Notes: generated by a model from the sequence alone, not told the origin. A DNA stretch of 64,000 nt from Mariaggregatimicrobium sp964498785 (GCA_964498785.1 CAZCJL010000015.1:1-64000); one strand, 5' to 3'. Shown: positions 46,025 through 55,968, numbered from the stretch's first letter. Made by a program: numbers and translations.

Positions 46025-47876
46025 TGGATTCTCCTTTTTCTTGTTTTTGAATTTTAAAATAATGACTTAGATTCATTCCCAATACAAAAATAAAATTCAT
46101 TTCATCATGATGCAATTTCCAGGCGTCCGGTTTTCCGGCTTCTAAATAATAACCAGAGAGACAGCTTTCCAGTGATTGATAATAATTCTTTCCATACTGT
46201 TCCAGCTTTTCCTGAATTTGCGGAAGAAGCTGGCTAATTTGCTCGCCGTTCATTTTCAATCCTTTTAACCGGGATCGAAACGGCGTGCTATTTTTATCCT
46301 GGTTTTGTATGTTCAGTAAAAACCGTGAGAGTACGCCGGTTAAAAATATTGCTTTTTCTGCGGGTGTGGTGAAAAACGCCGGAAAGGCTGAAAAAAATGT
46401 TTCAACTTTATCCGGTAATTCTTCTTTTGAATTAATCTTAAAATCCTTGATAAGTTCTTCGTTCATATTAAATTCCTTTCCTCTGAAATTATGAAACAGA
46501 TTTAATTCGTTGATAAAATTAAGCAGCATAAACGCGCTTATTGTTTGAATGCCAATATAATCGCCATGAGAATGCAAAAAACGCAATCGGGTCATAATTC
46601 CTTTCATTACAAAGTAGTAATCGATAGCTCTGCCGGAAATTATTTTCCCGCTTAATTCCAGGAAATGTCGATCATGGTTTCCGTATTCTTTCTTGTTTGG
46701 AAAATACTCCCTGAGAAGTCCAAAATTAAAATATATCGGATGGCGGCCATCTTTGTCTGTCCATGTAAAAATGTCAGTCAGTTGCAATCGTTTTTTTAAT
46801 GCGAACAAGCGACTCAACCGTGATGGCAAGACATCTTCAATGACTAATAAAATTCTCAATGCTGACTGTATTTGTTCGAAAAAGAAAAATCGCAGCGACA
46901 GTACATTTTCCTTTTCCGCCAGTAATTCCAGCACTTCCTTTTCCGAGTTTGTTATCCGATGTTCTACATTTCTTTGAAATTTTGGCTGTTTTACCCAATC
47001 TTCCATTTCCTCTAAAATTTCATCCGAATCTGTGTTATGAAAGGTTGGAATTAAAAAATATCGAAATCCGTAAAAATGAAATGTGAGAGAATCTTCCATC
47101 ATTTTACGACCATCTTCGACCAGCGAAGCGCACGATCCGCACACCGGATAATTCTTCCAGGCGTCAGCATAATTGAAGCCCCCACTGATGAATCCTGGTT
47201 TATCCAGCGTATAAAATGAAAAATAAGTGAAATAGCCGTTAACTTCCTGCCGTTGTTTGCCACAGACTGAACATTGTTGATCAGTACCGTAAGACTCTTC
47301 TCTGTACGTTTTCACAAAACGATAGGATTCTGTAGCCTGTTTTTCAATAATGGATCGGAAAATGTCGATGTCTCCCAAATATTTTAATTCTCCGTTAAAG
47401 CACAGTTTAATGGTAAGGATTGGAGTGGATTTGCGATCTGTAATTTCAGAGATTTTCTCTTCGATGTCCGCGATTATATTATTGCGTTCTGTTTTTAAGA
47501 TGTGATAAACATCTTTTAATACGGAAATATCTCCAAATTCTGTGCTCATTTTATCATTATCTTTTAGATTACTTTTAAACCATCCGAGAATCTTTACATC
47601 ATAGGTTTTTTTTGTTTCAGTAACCATAGCTGTTGGCGAAAAATTTGGTCCGCGCGGTGATCCTGATCGAAATAATATTTTAGAAAATCGCTTTTTACTA
47701 AATTCTTCTGCACCAATTTCACGATAACTCCATTGATCGTTTTCTTTAGAAAAAACGATCGCAAAGATTAGCCCATTGTTATTCCGAAACGGATTTTCCA
47801 GATAACGCTCCAGCGGATCGCTAATATCCGTTTGCCTCCTGCGATATTCTCCCAATTTCATGATTGAATGAATCAT
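46017..47876 (-). CDS. cas8b: Cascade large subunit Cas8b (TM1802-like)
   Basis: Cas8 recognises the PAM and starts R-loop formation. The 619-residue protein has the TM1802/Csh1-type layout: an N-terminal domain, a zinc-binding insert with CSVCGK (about 199-204) and YPVCGSC (about 232-238), and a helical C-terminal part. The start at 47876 is preceded by AGGGA. The next ATG five codons later lacks a site. It is now the first intact gene of the cas operon, 25 bases after the broken cas6. Confidence 0.88.
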   Translation of the reverse strand: MIHSIMKLGEYRRRQTDISDPLERYLENPFRNNNGLIFAIVFSKENDQWSYREIGAEEFSKKRFSKILFRSGSPRGPNFSPTAMVTETKKTYDVKILGWFKSNLKDNDKMSTEFGDISVLKDVYHILKTERNNIIADIEEKISEITDRKSTPILTIKLCFNGELKYLGDIDIFRSIIEKQATESYRFVKTYREESYGTDQQCSVCGKQRQEVNGYFTYFSFYTLDKPGFISGGFNYADAWKNYPVCGSCASLVEDGRKMMEDSLTFHFYGFRYFLIPTFHNTDSDEILEEMEDWVKQPKFQRNVEHRITNSEKEVLELLAEKENVLSLRFFFFEQIQSALRILLVIEDVLPSRLSRLFALKKRLQLTDIFTWTDKDGRHPIYFNFGLLREYFPNKKEYGNHDRHFLELSGKIISGRAIDYYFVMKGIMTRLRFLHSHGDYIGIQTISAFMLLNFINELNLFHNFRGKEFNMNEELIKDFKINSKEELPDKVETFFSAFPAFFTTPAEKAIFLTGVLSRFLLNIQNQDKNSTPFRSRLKGLKMNGEQISQLLPQIQEKLEQYGKNYYQSLESCLSGYYLEAGKPDAWKLHHDEMNFIFVLGMNLSHYFKIQKQEKGESNE

Positions 47877-47901
47877 TTCAGGTCCCTATTTTTTAAATAA
47901 G

Positions 47902-48174
47902 TTATTTGATTTTTATAACTAATGTTTGATTGCGCGGTAACAGTTCCCCTTCCATCTGATATAAATAATTGTTTAAAATAAATGATTTGGAGAAATTAAA
48001 CAACTTCATTGGGTTTCCATCGGTTGTGAGATAGCCTTAATTATGAAGCCAGCGAACGTATTCATCGGATCCATGTGAAAGGATCTTATAAATCGCCGCA
48101 GAGAGCGGGTATTGATAATTAATGGGAATTCTGCAATTACCATCAATTGAACGCAATGAAAGTTTAATTATCAT
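47902..48174 (-). pseudogene. cas6: Broken cas6 (N-terminal part, in-frame stop)
   Basis: A leftward frame from ATG 48172-48174 reads MIIKLSLRSIDGN, then PINYQYPLSAAIYKIL and DEYVRWLHN, a stop (TAA 48037-48039, codon 46), then in the same frame GYLTTDGNPMKLFNFSKS and on to a second stop at 47902. This is the N-terminal domain of the classical Cas6 family (PINYxYPLSAAIYK and LHxxGY). A normal protein would be about 240 residues, so some 150 C-terminal codons are deleted up to just before cas8. It takes the position usual for cas6 at the head of type I-B operons. Confidence 0.8.
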
Positions 48175-48640
48175 ATATCTGCCATTTGTTAAGGAAGCTT
48201 AAATATTTTTTTTAATTCTGATAAAATTAAAATAGAAATGATGGCAATATAATGGGAAGTAAATATATTTATTAAACACGAACAGAAACAATATAACACT
48301 TCAATATCAAAGAGTCAATTAAATTTTTATTAAAATAGTATAAAATAAATATATATTGAATCCACCTGTTAATGACAGAGAATCTGTAAGAAATATGATA
48401 AAGACAAACACCTAATGGAATTCGCTTCTATTCGCCCAGTGTATCCTGAGCATGCCGAAAGGCTTGTCAGATTGATAAAAACAAACAACGCCCATTAAAA
48501 TAATGCGTTGCGTCCCTGTGAGTTTGCGATAAGTTAACATTCAGGTTCAATGCGTTTATTATGAGCAGTAAAAAACCGGAACTTATCACAAATCCATCGT
48601 TTAATATTAAAATTAACCAAATATCAGAAAGGATGAATTT
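48175..48640. other. Intergenic region between divergent cas operon and secreted-protein gene
   Basis: About 465 bp of AT-rich DNA that should hold the promoters for both sides. No confident promoter, gene or terminator was identified. Confidence 0.4.
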
Positions 48641-49651
48641 ATGAAAAAGTATGTTTTTTTTCTCGTCTTAATTTTAATTTTCCGGATTGGGATCGTTCAG
48701 GCACAGGTCACTTACATCCAAACCATGACCAGCAATGGATTTTATGGGAAAGGCGCCTATACCTCAAACTCAACCACTTACCTGCATGGTGATAAAATGA
48801 CGTCAGAATCAGAGTTTAAATTTACTGGCAAAATGATGAAGTATTTTAATAGCAAAGGTCAGAATGTGGAAATAACCCGATTAGATAAAGAGTTATTCTG
48901 GCAATATAATACTGATAAAAAGAAGTACAAAGAACTGACTTTTGCCGAAATGAAGAAGATGGTTGAGGAAGGAACAAATCAGGCCCAATGGCCTGCCGCG
49001 GGAGAGGAACCAACAGATAGTGAAGACTCAGAATACGAATGGCAGGAACCAACAGTGAAAGTGACCGAGACCGGCGAAACAGCAAATATTAATGGGTACA
49101 ATTGTAAGCAATATATTATGACCGTGGAAACAATCGGTACTCATAAAGCGACCGCTGTTAAAGATACGCTTCTGTTCACGAATGAAACCTGGAATAGCAC
49201 AGCACTCGAAAAGATGGAACAGGTTCCAACATTTAACAAAGTACTGGCAGAAAAATTGGGATTTTCCCACGAAACCAATATGGGAATCGCCCGGTTGATG
49301 TCGATGTATGGCGACCAATTTGAAATGCTTTCTGAAGAAATGAAAAAAGTAGAAGGATATCCAGTCAAGTCAGATATTTCGTTGACGCAAACCACGAATT
49401 TCAAACAATTGGCAAAAAATGAAGAAGCACAATCCGAAGAGAGTAAATCAAGCGCTGACATCACAAATCCGGGTAAAATGTTTGGTAGTTTTCTTGGCAA
49501 AAAAGCGAAAAGCATGGTTAAAAAAGAAGAAGAAAAACCGCAGGGGTTTGTTGAAATTTTTCAGGCGACCACAGAAATAACGGATGTTTCTTTTAATAGT
49601 ATCGATCCGGCAAAGTTTGAAGTGCCGGCAAAGTATAAGTTAGATAAGTAA
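48641..49651 (+). CDS. Secreted DUF4412-like protein
   Basis: This 336-residue protein has a clear signal peptide (residues 1-21, cut after VQAQ). The mature part starts VTYIQTMTSNGFYGKGAYTS and includes KMMKYFN, IRL-type strands, a MDTV-like repeat region (NINGYNCKQYIMTVE, about 153-167), an acidic middle (about 120-145) and a lysine/glutamate-rich segment near 290. This resembles DUF4412 proteins of the FCB group, which are periplasmic or outer-membrane associated and of unknown function. AAAGGA lies upstream. It appears to stand alone. Confidence 0.6.
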   Translation: MKKYVFFLVLILIFRIGIVQAQVTYIQTMTSNGFYGKGAYTSNSTTYLHGDKMTSESEFKFTGKMMKYFNSKGQNVEITRLDKELFWQYNTDKKKYKELTFAEMKKMVEEGTNQAQWPAAGEEPTDSEDSEYEWQEPTVKVTETGETANINGYNCKQYIMTVETIGTHKATAVKDTLLFTNETWNSTALEKMEQVPTFNKVLAEKLGFSHETNMGIARLMSMYGDQFEMLSEEMKKVEGYPVKSDISLTQTTNFKQLAKNEEAQSEESKSSADITNPGKMFGSFLGKKAKSMVKKEEEKPQGFVEIFQATTEITDVSFNSIDPAKFEVPAKYKLDK

Positions 49652-49752
49652 TACGTGCATAATTGAATGTGCATTCGGGAGTTGGGCTATATCAAAGTCG
49701 ATAAATTAATTTAACCACGCTAAAACAACGCTATTATTTATTCTTTAGCAAA

Positions 49753-49790
49753 TCTCTGTGAGCTCTGTTCATTCTGTGGTGCGAAAATTT
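49753..49790 (+). repeat. Dispersed repeat, diverged fragment
   Basis: TCTCTGTGAGCTCTGT and ATTCTGTGGTGCGAAAATTT follow the order of the right-hand part of copies A and B (CTCTGTGAC...CTTCTGTGGCACGATTTG) with several changes. It is a probable old copy. Confidence 0.45.
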
Positions 49791-50066
49791 ATTGATATAG
49801 CCCTCCCGGCAATTTTTTAACAGGCTGCCCGGGAACTCAAGATCATTGGAAAAACCTGCCAAAAACAGCAGCTCTGCTGATTGCCTCTTTTAGGGTTTAA
49901 CTGAAAAATTTTAAAAAACACCAACATAAAGTTGAAATAATTCTGTTGATATTGAAAAGTTCAGTGAACATTGTTGACTGTTCCGGTTTTTCGTAACGTG
50001 ATTATATATATGCTGGAATTGATAACGTTTGATACAGAAAGATGTGGAATTTGTTTTTTTGAAATC

Positions 50067-50161
50067 GCCAGTAAGGGGATGTATCAAAAAAATTAACATA
50101 CTTTGGCTTTTAATTTCTCCACTGCTACTGATTAACAGTTTTTGACACACCCCTTACAGGC
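50067..50161. mobile_element. MITE-like element with 19-bp inverted ends
   Basis: GTAAGGGGATGTATCAAAAA (50071-50090) is mirrored by TTTTTGACACACCCCTTAC (50139-50157) with two mismatches, extended outward by GCC/GGC one base further. The 95-bp unit carries no gene. The ends resemble those of small elements mobilised by a transposase elsewhere. No clear target duplication is visible. Confidence 0.6.
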
Positions 50162-50996
50162 AATTAGCTCACAATCCTCTACTGAAACATAAACAACCAA
50201 ATTTCGGTTGTTTGTCGTGCGGAATAAATACTGGCAATTCACCAGATCGAAAGTCCATCAAAAGTTTACACATAAAGATATTTAACACAATTTTAATATT
50301 AACCACTAAAGTTTTCATAAACTCAAAACCTGCGATTATAATTTGAACAATACTATATTAATTAATTTTTTAATAATTATCAAGAAAAATATTATTAATA
50401 AATTTATACATCCTAAAAAAAACACGTTTAAACGATGTGAATTACAAAAATGAATTAAGAGGCAGGATATTTTCAATAGCGCCACCCACTAATTGAATTA
50501 ACTGACCGGGCGTCAAGGCTATCGGGTTGGGAAGCCGGGAGAAGAAAAAAATGGAAATTGATAGATTTATTACATCATTTTTTAATTTAGTACTGATGAT
50601 ACAACCTACTTTATCGCTGAATCAAGGAATTCATGTTATTTTAATTTTTCATAGAAATTTCCCGAAAAGTGTGACTATCTTACATTACCAATAAAATACG
50701 ATAAAAAATATTCCTTCCTGATGTTTCATTTTAGGATTCACGTTATCATTTCCATTTTTCGGTGCGGACGTTACTTTTTTCCCTTTTTGTATTTGGTTTG
50801 ATAAACTCGCTGATCGACTTTCTCCTTAAGTTTATCATGTGTAACTATTCAGACGTCACTCCTGCGAATGCAGGAATACCCTAATTTTATAATAATCAGG
50901 AGATTCCGGGAAAGCCCGGAATGACATTTTACAAAAAAATCAAACTTATGATACAGCTCCACGAGAAATTACCAACTTTTGGGAATTGCTCCCGAA

Positions 50997-51025
50997 ACTT
51001 CCGAAGTTTCTAAAACTTCGGAAGT
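50997..51025 (-). terminator. Hairpin after the glycerophosphodiesterase gene
   Basis: ACTTCCGAAGTTT (50997-51009) pairs perfectly with AAACTTCGGAAGT (51013-51025), a 13-bp stem with a three-base loop, 60 bases after the stop. No T-run follows leftward. The same CCGAA/TTCGG motif recurs after glpD. Confidence 0.55.
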
Positions 51026-51084
51026 GTGTTATGCGGATATTTCCAGGAAAGTTATTTTTCACTCGAATGAAGCAGGTGATTTCT

Positions 51085-51876
51085 TTACCCCTCGCTCAAT
51101 ATCTTTTTCAGAATATCCGGGCGATTGGTGATAATGCTGTCCACGCCAAGTCCGATCAGGCGCTTCATTTCATCGGGTTCATTGACTGTCCAAACGTGAA
51201 CTTCTTTGTTAGTTGCGTGGGCTTTATCCACAAATTCTTTATCAACTAATTTATAATTCACGCTCAACAAATCGACATTTGCAGTGAACACATCCACATC
51301 TTCCGGCATTTTGGAAAAAATATAGCCTGCGCGGATCGCGGAATTCAATTCTTTCACTTTATCGATGGCCGCGAATTTAAAGGATGTAAAAATGCACTGG
51401 TCTGCAAAATTCTTGTCATCGATTATCTTTAGAACCCGTTCTTCCAGCATCTTTTCATGTCCGTTCATCTTCAGCTCGATGTTGAGTTTCATTTTGCCAT
51501 GAACCGAATCAATGATTGCCTCCAATGTTGGGACCGGCTCATTTACAAATTCCTCGCCGAACCAGGAGCCGACATCAATGCCCTGTAAATCAGCGTAATT
51601 CATTTCCCAGATATTTTTATCCAGACCTGCTGTTCGCTGCAATGTCTTGTCATGCAGCAAAATAATGACGCCATCCGCTGTTTCCTGGACATCCAGCTCT
51701 GCGTAACCGGATCCCACTTCGATGGCTTTCAACATTGCGCTCATTGTATTTTCCGGCGCCAGCCCGGATGCACCGCGGTGTGCAGTGATGATGCCCGTTG
51801 GTTCGCTATTTCCACAACTCCAAACAGCCGCCAACAGTACAAAAAAGAGAGTGAACATTTTAAAATAAATTGACAT
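51085..51876 (-). CDS. Glycerophosphodiester phosphodiesterase, lipoprotein
   Basis: The enzyme releases glycerol-3-phosphate from glycerophosphodiesters such as glycerophosphocholine. The 263-residue protein has a lipoprotein signal (hydrophobic stretch 7-19, Cys21 in AVWSC), then ITAHRGASGLAPENT (about 30-44), YAELDVQ (about 58) and LLHDKTLQRT (about 72). These are the metal and catalytic motifs of the GlpQ/UgpQ family. It would act at the envelope and feed GlpT. GGAGGT precedes the ATG. Confidence 0.9.
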   Translation of the reverse strand: MSIYFKMFTLFFVLLAAVWSCGNSEPTGIITAHRGASGLAPENTMSAMLKAIEVGSGYAELDVQETADGVIILLHDKTLQRTAGLDKNIWEMNYADLQGIDVGSWFGEEFVNEPVPTLEAIIDSVHGKMKLNIELKMNGHEKMLEERVLKIIDDKNFADQCIFTSFKFAAIDKVKELNSAIRAGYIFSKMPEDVDVFTANVDLLSVNYKLVDKEFVDKAHATNKEVHVWTVNEPDEMKRLIGLGVDSIITNRPDILKKILSEG

Positions 51877-51957
51877 ATTAACCTCCGATTGTTATGTTGA
51901 AGAATTATTGTTTGATTCGGGGAAGATAGTGTCTATTGGAGATTCACTTCACATTCA

Positions 51958-52743
51958 TTACATCTGATTTGTTGTTAAACCAAGCGACATATCAAAGTTT
52001 TTATGGGTCTCGTCATACATCAAGGTCTTGCTGGTAAATTTCAACTTATCGCTGCGATAAATGTCTTCGGAATATTGAAAAAATGATCCATCTTTTAACG
52101 TGATCAATCTTTTCATAAGCAGCAGCGGACTACCCACATCAACATTTAGTAATTTTTTCTCCGCAGGGCCAGCAACAACAGCCTCAATACTTTGTTGTGC
52201 AAAACCTAACCGATAATCTGTTTTTTGATACAATAAATCGAAAATAGACTCATTCTCGAGATCATAATTTAACAAATGTTTAAAAATTCTGTACACAAAA
52301 TAGGAACGTTCAATAATCAGTGGTTCTTCATCGCCAAAACGGAGTCGTTGAATTTTCGTGACTTTTTCATCTTCTTCCAAATTGAGCAATTTTCGTATTC
52401 TTTTACTGGGAATTTTCGTTGTCACCTCTAATATTTTCGCCGTTGCAGCTTTATCGTTATTCGTCATTAATTCTGTAAATCCCATCAGGTTGTGGGCATC
52501 CTGTTCTATTTTTTTGTAAGTAACAAAAGTTCCTTTTCCTCTCTCCCGCACAACAAAACCCTGATGAAGCAACATTTTAATCGCTTCACGAATTGTCCCC
52601 CGGCTAACTTTATACCTGGTCATTAATTCGCTTTCACTGGGAAGCTGATCCCCTTCCTGGTAATGCCCGTCTTGTATTTCCTGATATATTTCATCAAATA
52701 TCTGATAATATACCGGAACCATTCGTTTAATGTCTAAAGCCAC
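51958..52743 (-). CDS. GntR-family regulator (HutC/UTRA type)
   Basis: This 261-residue protein has an N-terminal winged helix (SESELMTRYKVSRGTIREAI, about 38-57, and the wing RGKGTFV) and a C-terminal UTRA ligand-binding domain. The start is GTG at 52741-52743 with AGGAG eight bases upstream. Sitting between glpD and the phosphodiesterase gene, it most likely controls the glycerol-3-phosphate genes in response to a related metabolite. Neither effector nor operator was identified. Confidence 0.85.
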   Translation of the reverse strand: MALDIKRMVPVYYQIFDEIYQEIQDGHYQEGDQLPSESELMTRYKVSRGTIREAIKMLLHQGFVVRERGKGTFVTYKKIEQDAHNLMGFTELMTNNDKAATAKILEVTTKIPSKRIRKLLNLEEDEKVTKIQRLRFGDEEPLIIERSYFVYRIFKHLLNYDLENESIFDLLYQKTDYRLGFAQQSIEAVVAGPAEKKLLNVDVGSPLLLMKRLITLKDGSFFQYSEDIYRSDKLKFTSKTLMYDETHKNFDMSLGLTTNQM

Positions 52744-52817
52744 TTTATTTTCTCCTGACTAACTTTTCCGGACGCTAATTAAAGACGTTTATGTCTACTT
52801 TTTGCAAAATGTCCGGT

Positions 52818-52844
52818 TTTCCGAAGTCTCAAAGATTTCGGAAA
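52818..52844 (-). terminator. Hairpin after glpD
   Basis: TTTCCGAAGTCT (52818-52829) pairs with AGATTTCGGAAA (52833-52844), with one G-T mismatch, 14 bases after the glpD stop. It resembles the hairpin at 50997-51025. It may reduce readthrough into the GntR gene. Confidence 0.5.
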
Positions 52845-52857
52845 TCTCACCCTTGCG

Positions 52858-54558
52858 TTACAAATCCCGCAAAAACTTATAATTGAAAATCTTTTTCTTT
52901 TTTGATTTCCGTGTTTCCGACGCCAGATTCGGTCGGTACAATTTTACAATCTTTTGCTCATAAAGTTGAATATTTTCATTTACTTGATTGCGATTCCACT
53001 TAAACAGCGGTGCAGCGATTTTTGCTGCAGTTTCCACACAATCGAGTCCCAGGCATCGGCTTGTACCGATCCCTGTTCGTCTTACTAAAATATCATCCAG
53101 ATTTTTTGCCAGTTCATCCTTAATAGCGTACGGGATTTGTGCCTTAATATCCGGATTATTTTCACAAATCGGTTCTTTCAGCTTCTCGTCCGCTTCGGTA
53201 AGTTCAAGCACATCTTTAAAATTCGAACCATAAAATCGAATCAGATATTCAACGGTCTGTTTCGTCAGGTGATAGTTTTTCGAGTACTCTAATGAAACAT
53301 CCTGAATATATCGCTCAACATTGGAAATTCCATAACTGCCAAAAAGCGGATAGTTGCGCGTTTTCGACTTTGCTTTGTAATCCAGTTTTTCGCATATCAA
53401 ATCAACACATTCTTCAGCCAAATTTCTATAGGTTGTTAATTTACCACCAATAATCGAAATGAAATTCTGGTGGCCGTCATGTTTCTCATGGTCAAAGATG
53501 ACATGTTTGCGCGTCACCTGACTTTCCTTTTTACCGGGTTCATATAATAACGGGCGAACTCCCGAATAGGTATAAAGTACATCTTCTTTTGTAAAATTCT
53601 TTTCAGGGATGAATGTATTTAATTCTGTCAACAAATATTCGACTTCTTCATCAGATGCCACAATTTCATCGAGATTACCATCGTAGTAAATATCCGTAGT
53701 ACCAACCAGATAATAGTCTCGCCAGGGCACGATAAAAAATGGGCGGCCATCCTGCCGCGCTTCTATGTACAACGCTTCTTCGGGACCATCCTCAAATTTT
53801 TCGATCAGGATGTGACTGCCCTTTGTCCCGCCCATTTTCCGGGAAATGTTATTATCAACTAATTTGGAAACTTCATCCACAAATACGCCGCTGGCATTCA
53901 CCACAAGTTTTGATTTGAATTGATTGATCTCCCCGCTTATTCTGTCACGAACAATTAATTCCTTCAAATCTGCCTCAACATCTTTATATTCAATCAATTC
54001 ATTATGGTTGAGAACAAAAGCGCCGGCTTCATTCGCACTCAATATAATTTCAAGACACAATCGTTCGGGATATCCGACCTGACAATCATAATAGCTGGCA
54101 ATTGCTTTTAATCCCTCTTTTAATAATGATGGATCATGTTTACTATTTTTATTTATAAAATAAAACTGATGATTGGGCAGACTTTTATCAAAGGAAAATA
54201 TATCGTAAGCAATCATACCGGCTTTGATCATCATTGGACCACGACTGCTGTTTTCGTAAATAGGTATTTTTAATTTCAATGGCCACAATAAATGAGGAGC
54301 GTTTTTCAAAAGCCGTTCTCTTTCCCGAAGTGACTCCCGTACAAGCGGAAATTCAAAATATTCAAGATATCTTAATCCCCCGTGAATAAGTTTTGTGGAC
54401 GCACTTGTCGTATGGCTGCCAAAATCATTTTTGTCGATTAATAAAACGGATAGTCCCCTTAACGCTGCATCCAGCGCAATACCAGCGCCATTAATTCCAC
54501 CTCCGATGATGATGACATCAAATAGCTTTTCCGTTAGTATTTTTTTATCAATAATCAT
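52858..54558 (-). CDS. glpD: FAD-dependent glycerol-3-phosphate dehydrogenase
   Basis: GlpD oxidises glycerol-3-phosphate to dihydroxyacetone phosphate and passes electrons to quinones. The 566-residue protein has the FAD motif IIGGGINGAGIALDAALRG (about 16-34), TTSASTKLIHGGLRYLE (about 50-66), FIVPWRDYYLVGTTD near 280, and a helical C-terminal domain ending near GIGTSRCLG. Length is normal. It lies 39 bases after glpT in one operon. The first residues (MIIDKKIL) fit the ATG chosen. Confidence 0.93.
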   Translation of the reverse strand: MIIDKKILTEKLFDVIIIGGGINGAGIALDAALRGLSVLLIDKNDFGSHTTSASTKLIHGGLRYLEYFEFPLVRESLRERERLLKNAPHLLWPLKLKIPIYENSSRGPMMIKAGMIAYDIFSFDKSLPNHQFYFINKNSKHDPSLLKEGLKAIASYYDCQVGYPERLCLEIILSANEAGAFVLNHNELIEYKDVEADLKELIVRDRISGEINQFKSKLVVNASGVFVDEVSKLVDNNISRKMGGTKGSHILIEKFEDGPEEALYIEARQDGRPFFIVPWRDYYLVGTTDIYYDGNLDEIVASDEEVEYLLTELNTFIPEKNFTKEDVLYTYSGVRPLLYEPGKKESQVTRKHVIFDHEKHDGHQNFISIIGGKLTTYRNLAEECVDLICEKLDYKAKSKTRNYPLFGSYGISNVERYIQDVSLEYSKNYHLTKQTVEYLIRFYGSNFKDVLELTEADEKLKEPICENNPDIKAQIPYAIKDELAKNLDDILVRRTGIGTSRCLGLDCVETAAKIAAPLFKWNRNQVNENIQLYEQKIVKLYRPNLASETRKSKKKKIFNYKFLRDL

Positions 54559-54597
54559 TTTCTTTCCTGTTTGTAGAGATCAATTCAATGTGATATA

Positions 54598-55950
54598 TTA
54601 TGCCTTTGGCTTAATATTCCATGTAAATGCCAATAAAACGATCGAAATAAGCGTGCAGATTAGAATAGCGAAAATCACGGCATTCCAGGCAAATTTCAGA
54701 TTATAGAGTTCGCCGAAATAATGCACCATCCATCCGAATCCTTTTGCCTGCGCTGTCCTGCCAATATACCCGAACAACCCGATAAAACCCGCTGCTGTCC
54801 CGACTGCTTTTTTGGAGGTTAAATCCAGACCTGCTACGCCCAACAGCATTACAGGCGGATAGACGAAGAAACCGACGACAGCCAGGAACGTCATATCCAG
54901 CCACAAATATCCCGGAGGAGTCAGGTAAATTCCGGCGAATGCAGCCAGGATCGGGATCATACATAACAGACTGACCATCCCGCGGCGACCATGGAATTTA
55001 TCAGATATCCACCCCATCAATAATGTGGATGGAATTCCGCCAAATTCAATGATTAAAATTGCAATTCCACCGCCCGCGAGCGAGGCTCCTTTTATTTCCC
55101 GGAGATAGGTGGGTCCCCAATCCAGCATGCTGTAACGAACGATGTAGACAAAGAAATTGGCAATCGCAAACAACCACAGATATTTATTTTTAAAAATATA
55201 TTCAATAAACAGTTCACGGGTGCCGAGTTCCTTTTCATGAATGCCGCGTTGATTAACATCTTCAGGATAATCCTTTTTATATTCTTCGATCGGGGGAAGT
55301 CCTGCGGATTGAGGCGTATCTCGCAACCGCCAGAAGAGATAAACAGAACCGATAACCGCAATGACGCCCGGAAAATAAAAGGCTGCCGGCCATCCGTAGT
55401 GGGATGCTGCATAAGCGGCAAGAATCCCGGCCAGTCCACCGCCGATGTTATGCGCCACGTTCCATATTGCGAAAATGGATCCGCGCTCTCGTAAACAAAA
55501 CCAGTGTCCGATCGATCGACCGCACGGAGGCCATCCCATTCCCTGAATAAATCCGTTTAATGCCCACAGACTCAAATGGAGGGTATAATTTTCAACGCTG
55601 CCAAAAGCAAAGTTACAAAACGCTGTCAGCAACAATCCGAATGCCATAAACTTGCGGGCATCACTGCGGTCCGATAACGATCCCATCAGGAACTTACCAA
55701 ATCCATACGTAATCGCCGTGATCGCGAGAATGCTTCCGATCATGCTGTGATTGTAATGAAGAGCGCCTTCAATATCTTTTGCCACTGTGGAAAGGTTGTT
55801 CCGGACGAGATAGAACATCGCATAGCCCAAAAAAGTAGACTCCAAAGTGCTCCACCTGTATTTTCCGTAAAGATGCGTTTCTTCAGTTTTCGGAACGCGA
55901 TCGATGTGTGGTGCGGGAGCAAAATAACGTCGTATTTTTGAAAAGATCAC
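54598..55950 (-). CDS. glpT: Glycerol-3-phosphate transporter (MFS, GlpT-like)
   Basis: GlpT exchanges glycerol-3-phosphate for phosphate across the inner membrane. The 450-residue protein has 12 predicted helices and the family motif GMGWPPCGRSIGHWF near 136-150, and LSDRSDARK after helix 3. The start is GTG at 55948-55950 with AGGAG seven bases upstream. UhpT-like sugar-phosphate uptake is possible, but glpD next door supports glycerol-3-phosphate. Confidence 0.9.
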   Translation of the reverse strand: MIFSKIRRYFAPAPHIDRVPKTEETHLYGKYRWSTLESTFLGYAMFYLVRNNLSTVAKDIEGALHYNHSMIGSILAITAITYGFGKFLMGSLSDRSDARKFMAFGLLLTAFCNFAFGSVENYTLHLSLWALNGFIQGMGWPPCGRSIGHWFCLRERGSIFAIWNVAHNIGGGLAGILAAYAASHYGWPAAFYFPGVIAVIGSVYLFWRLRDTPQSAGLPPIEEYKKDYPEDVNQRGIHEKELGTRELFIEYIFKNKYLWLFAIANFFVYIVRYSMLDWGPTYLREIKGASLAGGGIAILIIEFGGIPSTLLMGWISDKFHGRRGMVSLLCMIPILAAFAGIYLTPPGYLWLDMTFLAVVGFFVYPPVMLLGVAGLDLTSKKAVGTAAGFIGLFGYIGRTAQAKGFGWMVHYFGELYNLKFAWNAVIFAILICTLISIVLLAFTWNIKPKA

Positions 55951-55968
55951 TCTGTACTCCTGATAATA

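Larger units (their letters stand above)
49652..51084. other. Long intergenic region with repeats and hairpins
   Basis: About 1.4 kb without a supported gene. It contains a diverged copy of the dispersed repeat (49753-49790), a MITE-like element (50067-50161), palindromic stretches at about 50853-50925 (CTCCTGCGAATGCAGGA and TTCCGGGAAAGCCCGGAA), and a hairpin after the glycerophosphodiesterase gene. Short open frames lack ribosome-binding sites. Confidence 0.6.

Noticed and set aside
50853..50925. Palindromes of CTCCTGCGAATGCAGGA type as possible regulatory sites
   Set aside because: They resemble common dispersed intergenic palindromes and are far from any start codon. Noted only as repeats in the region entry.
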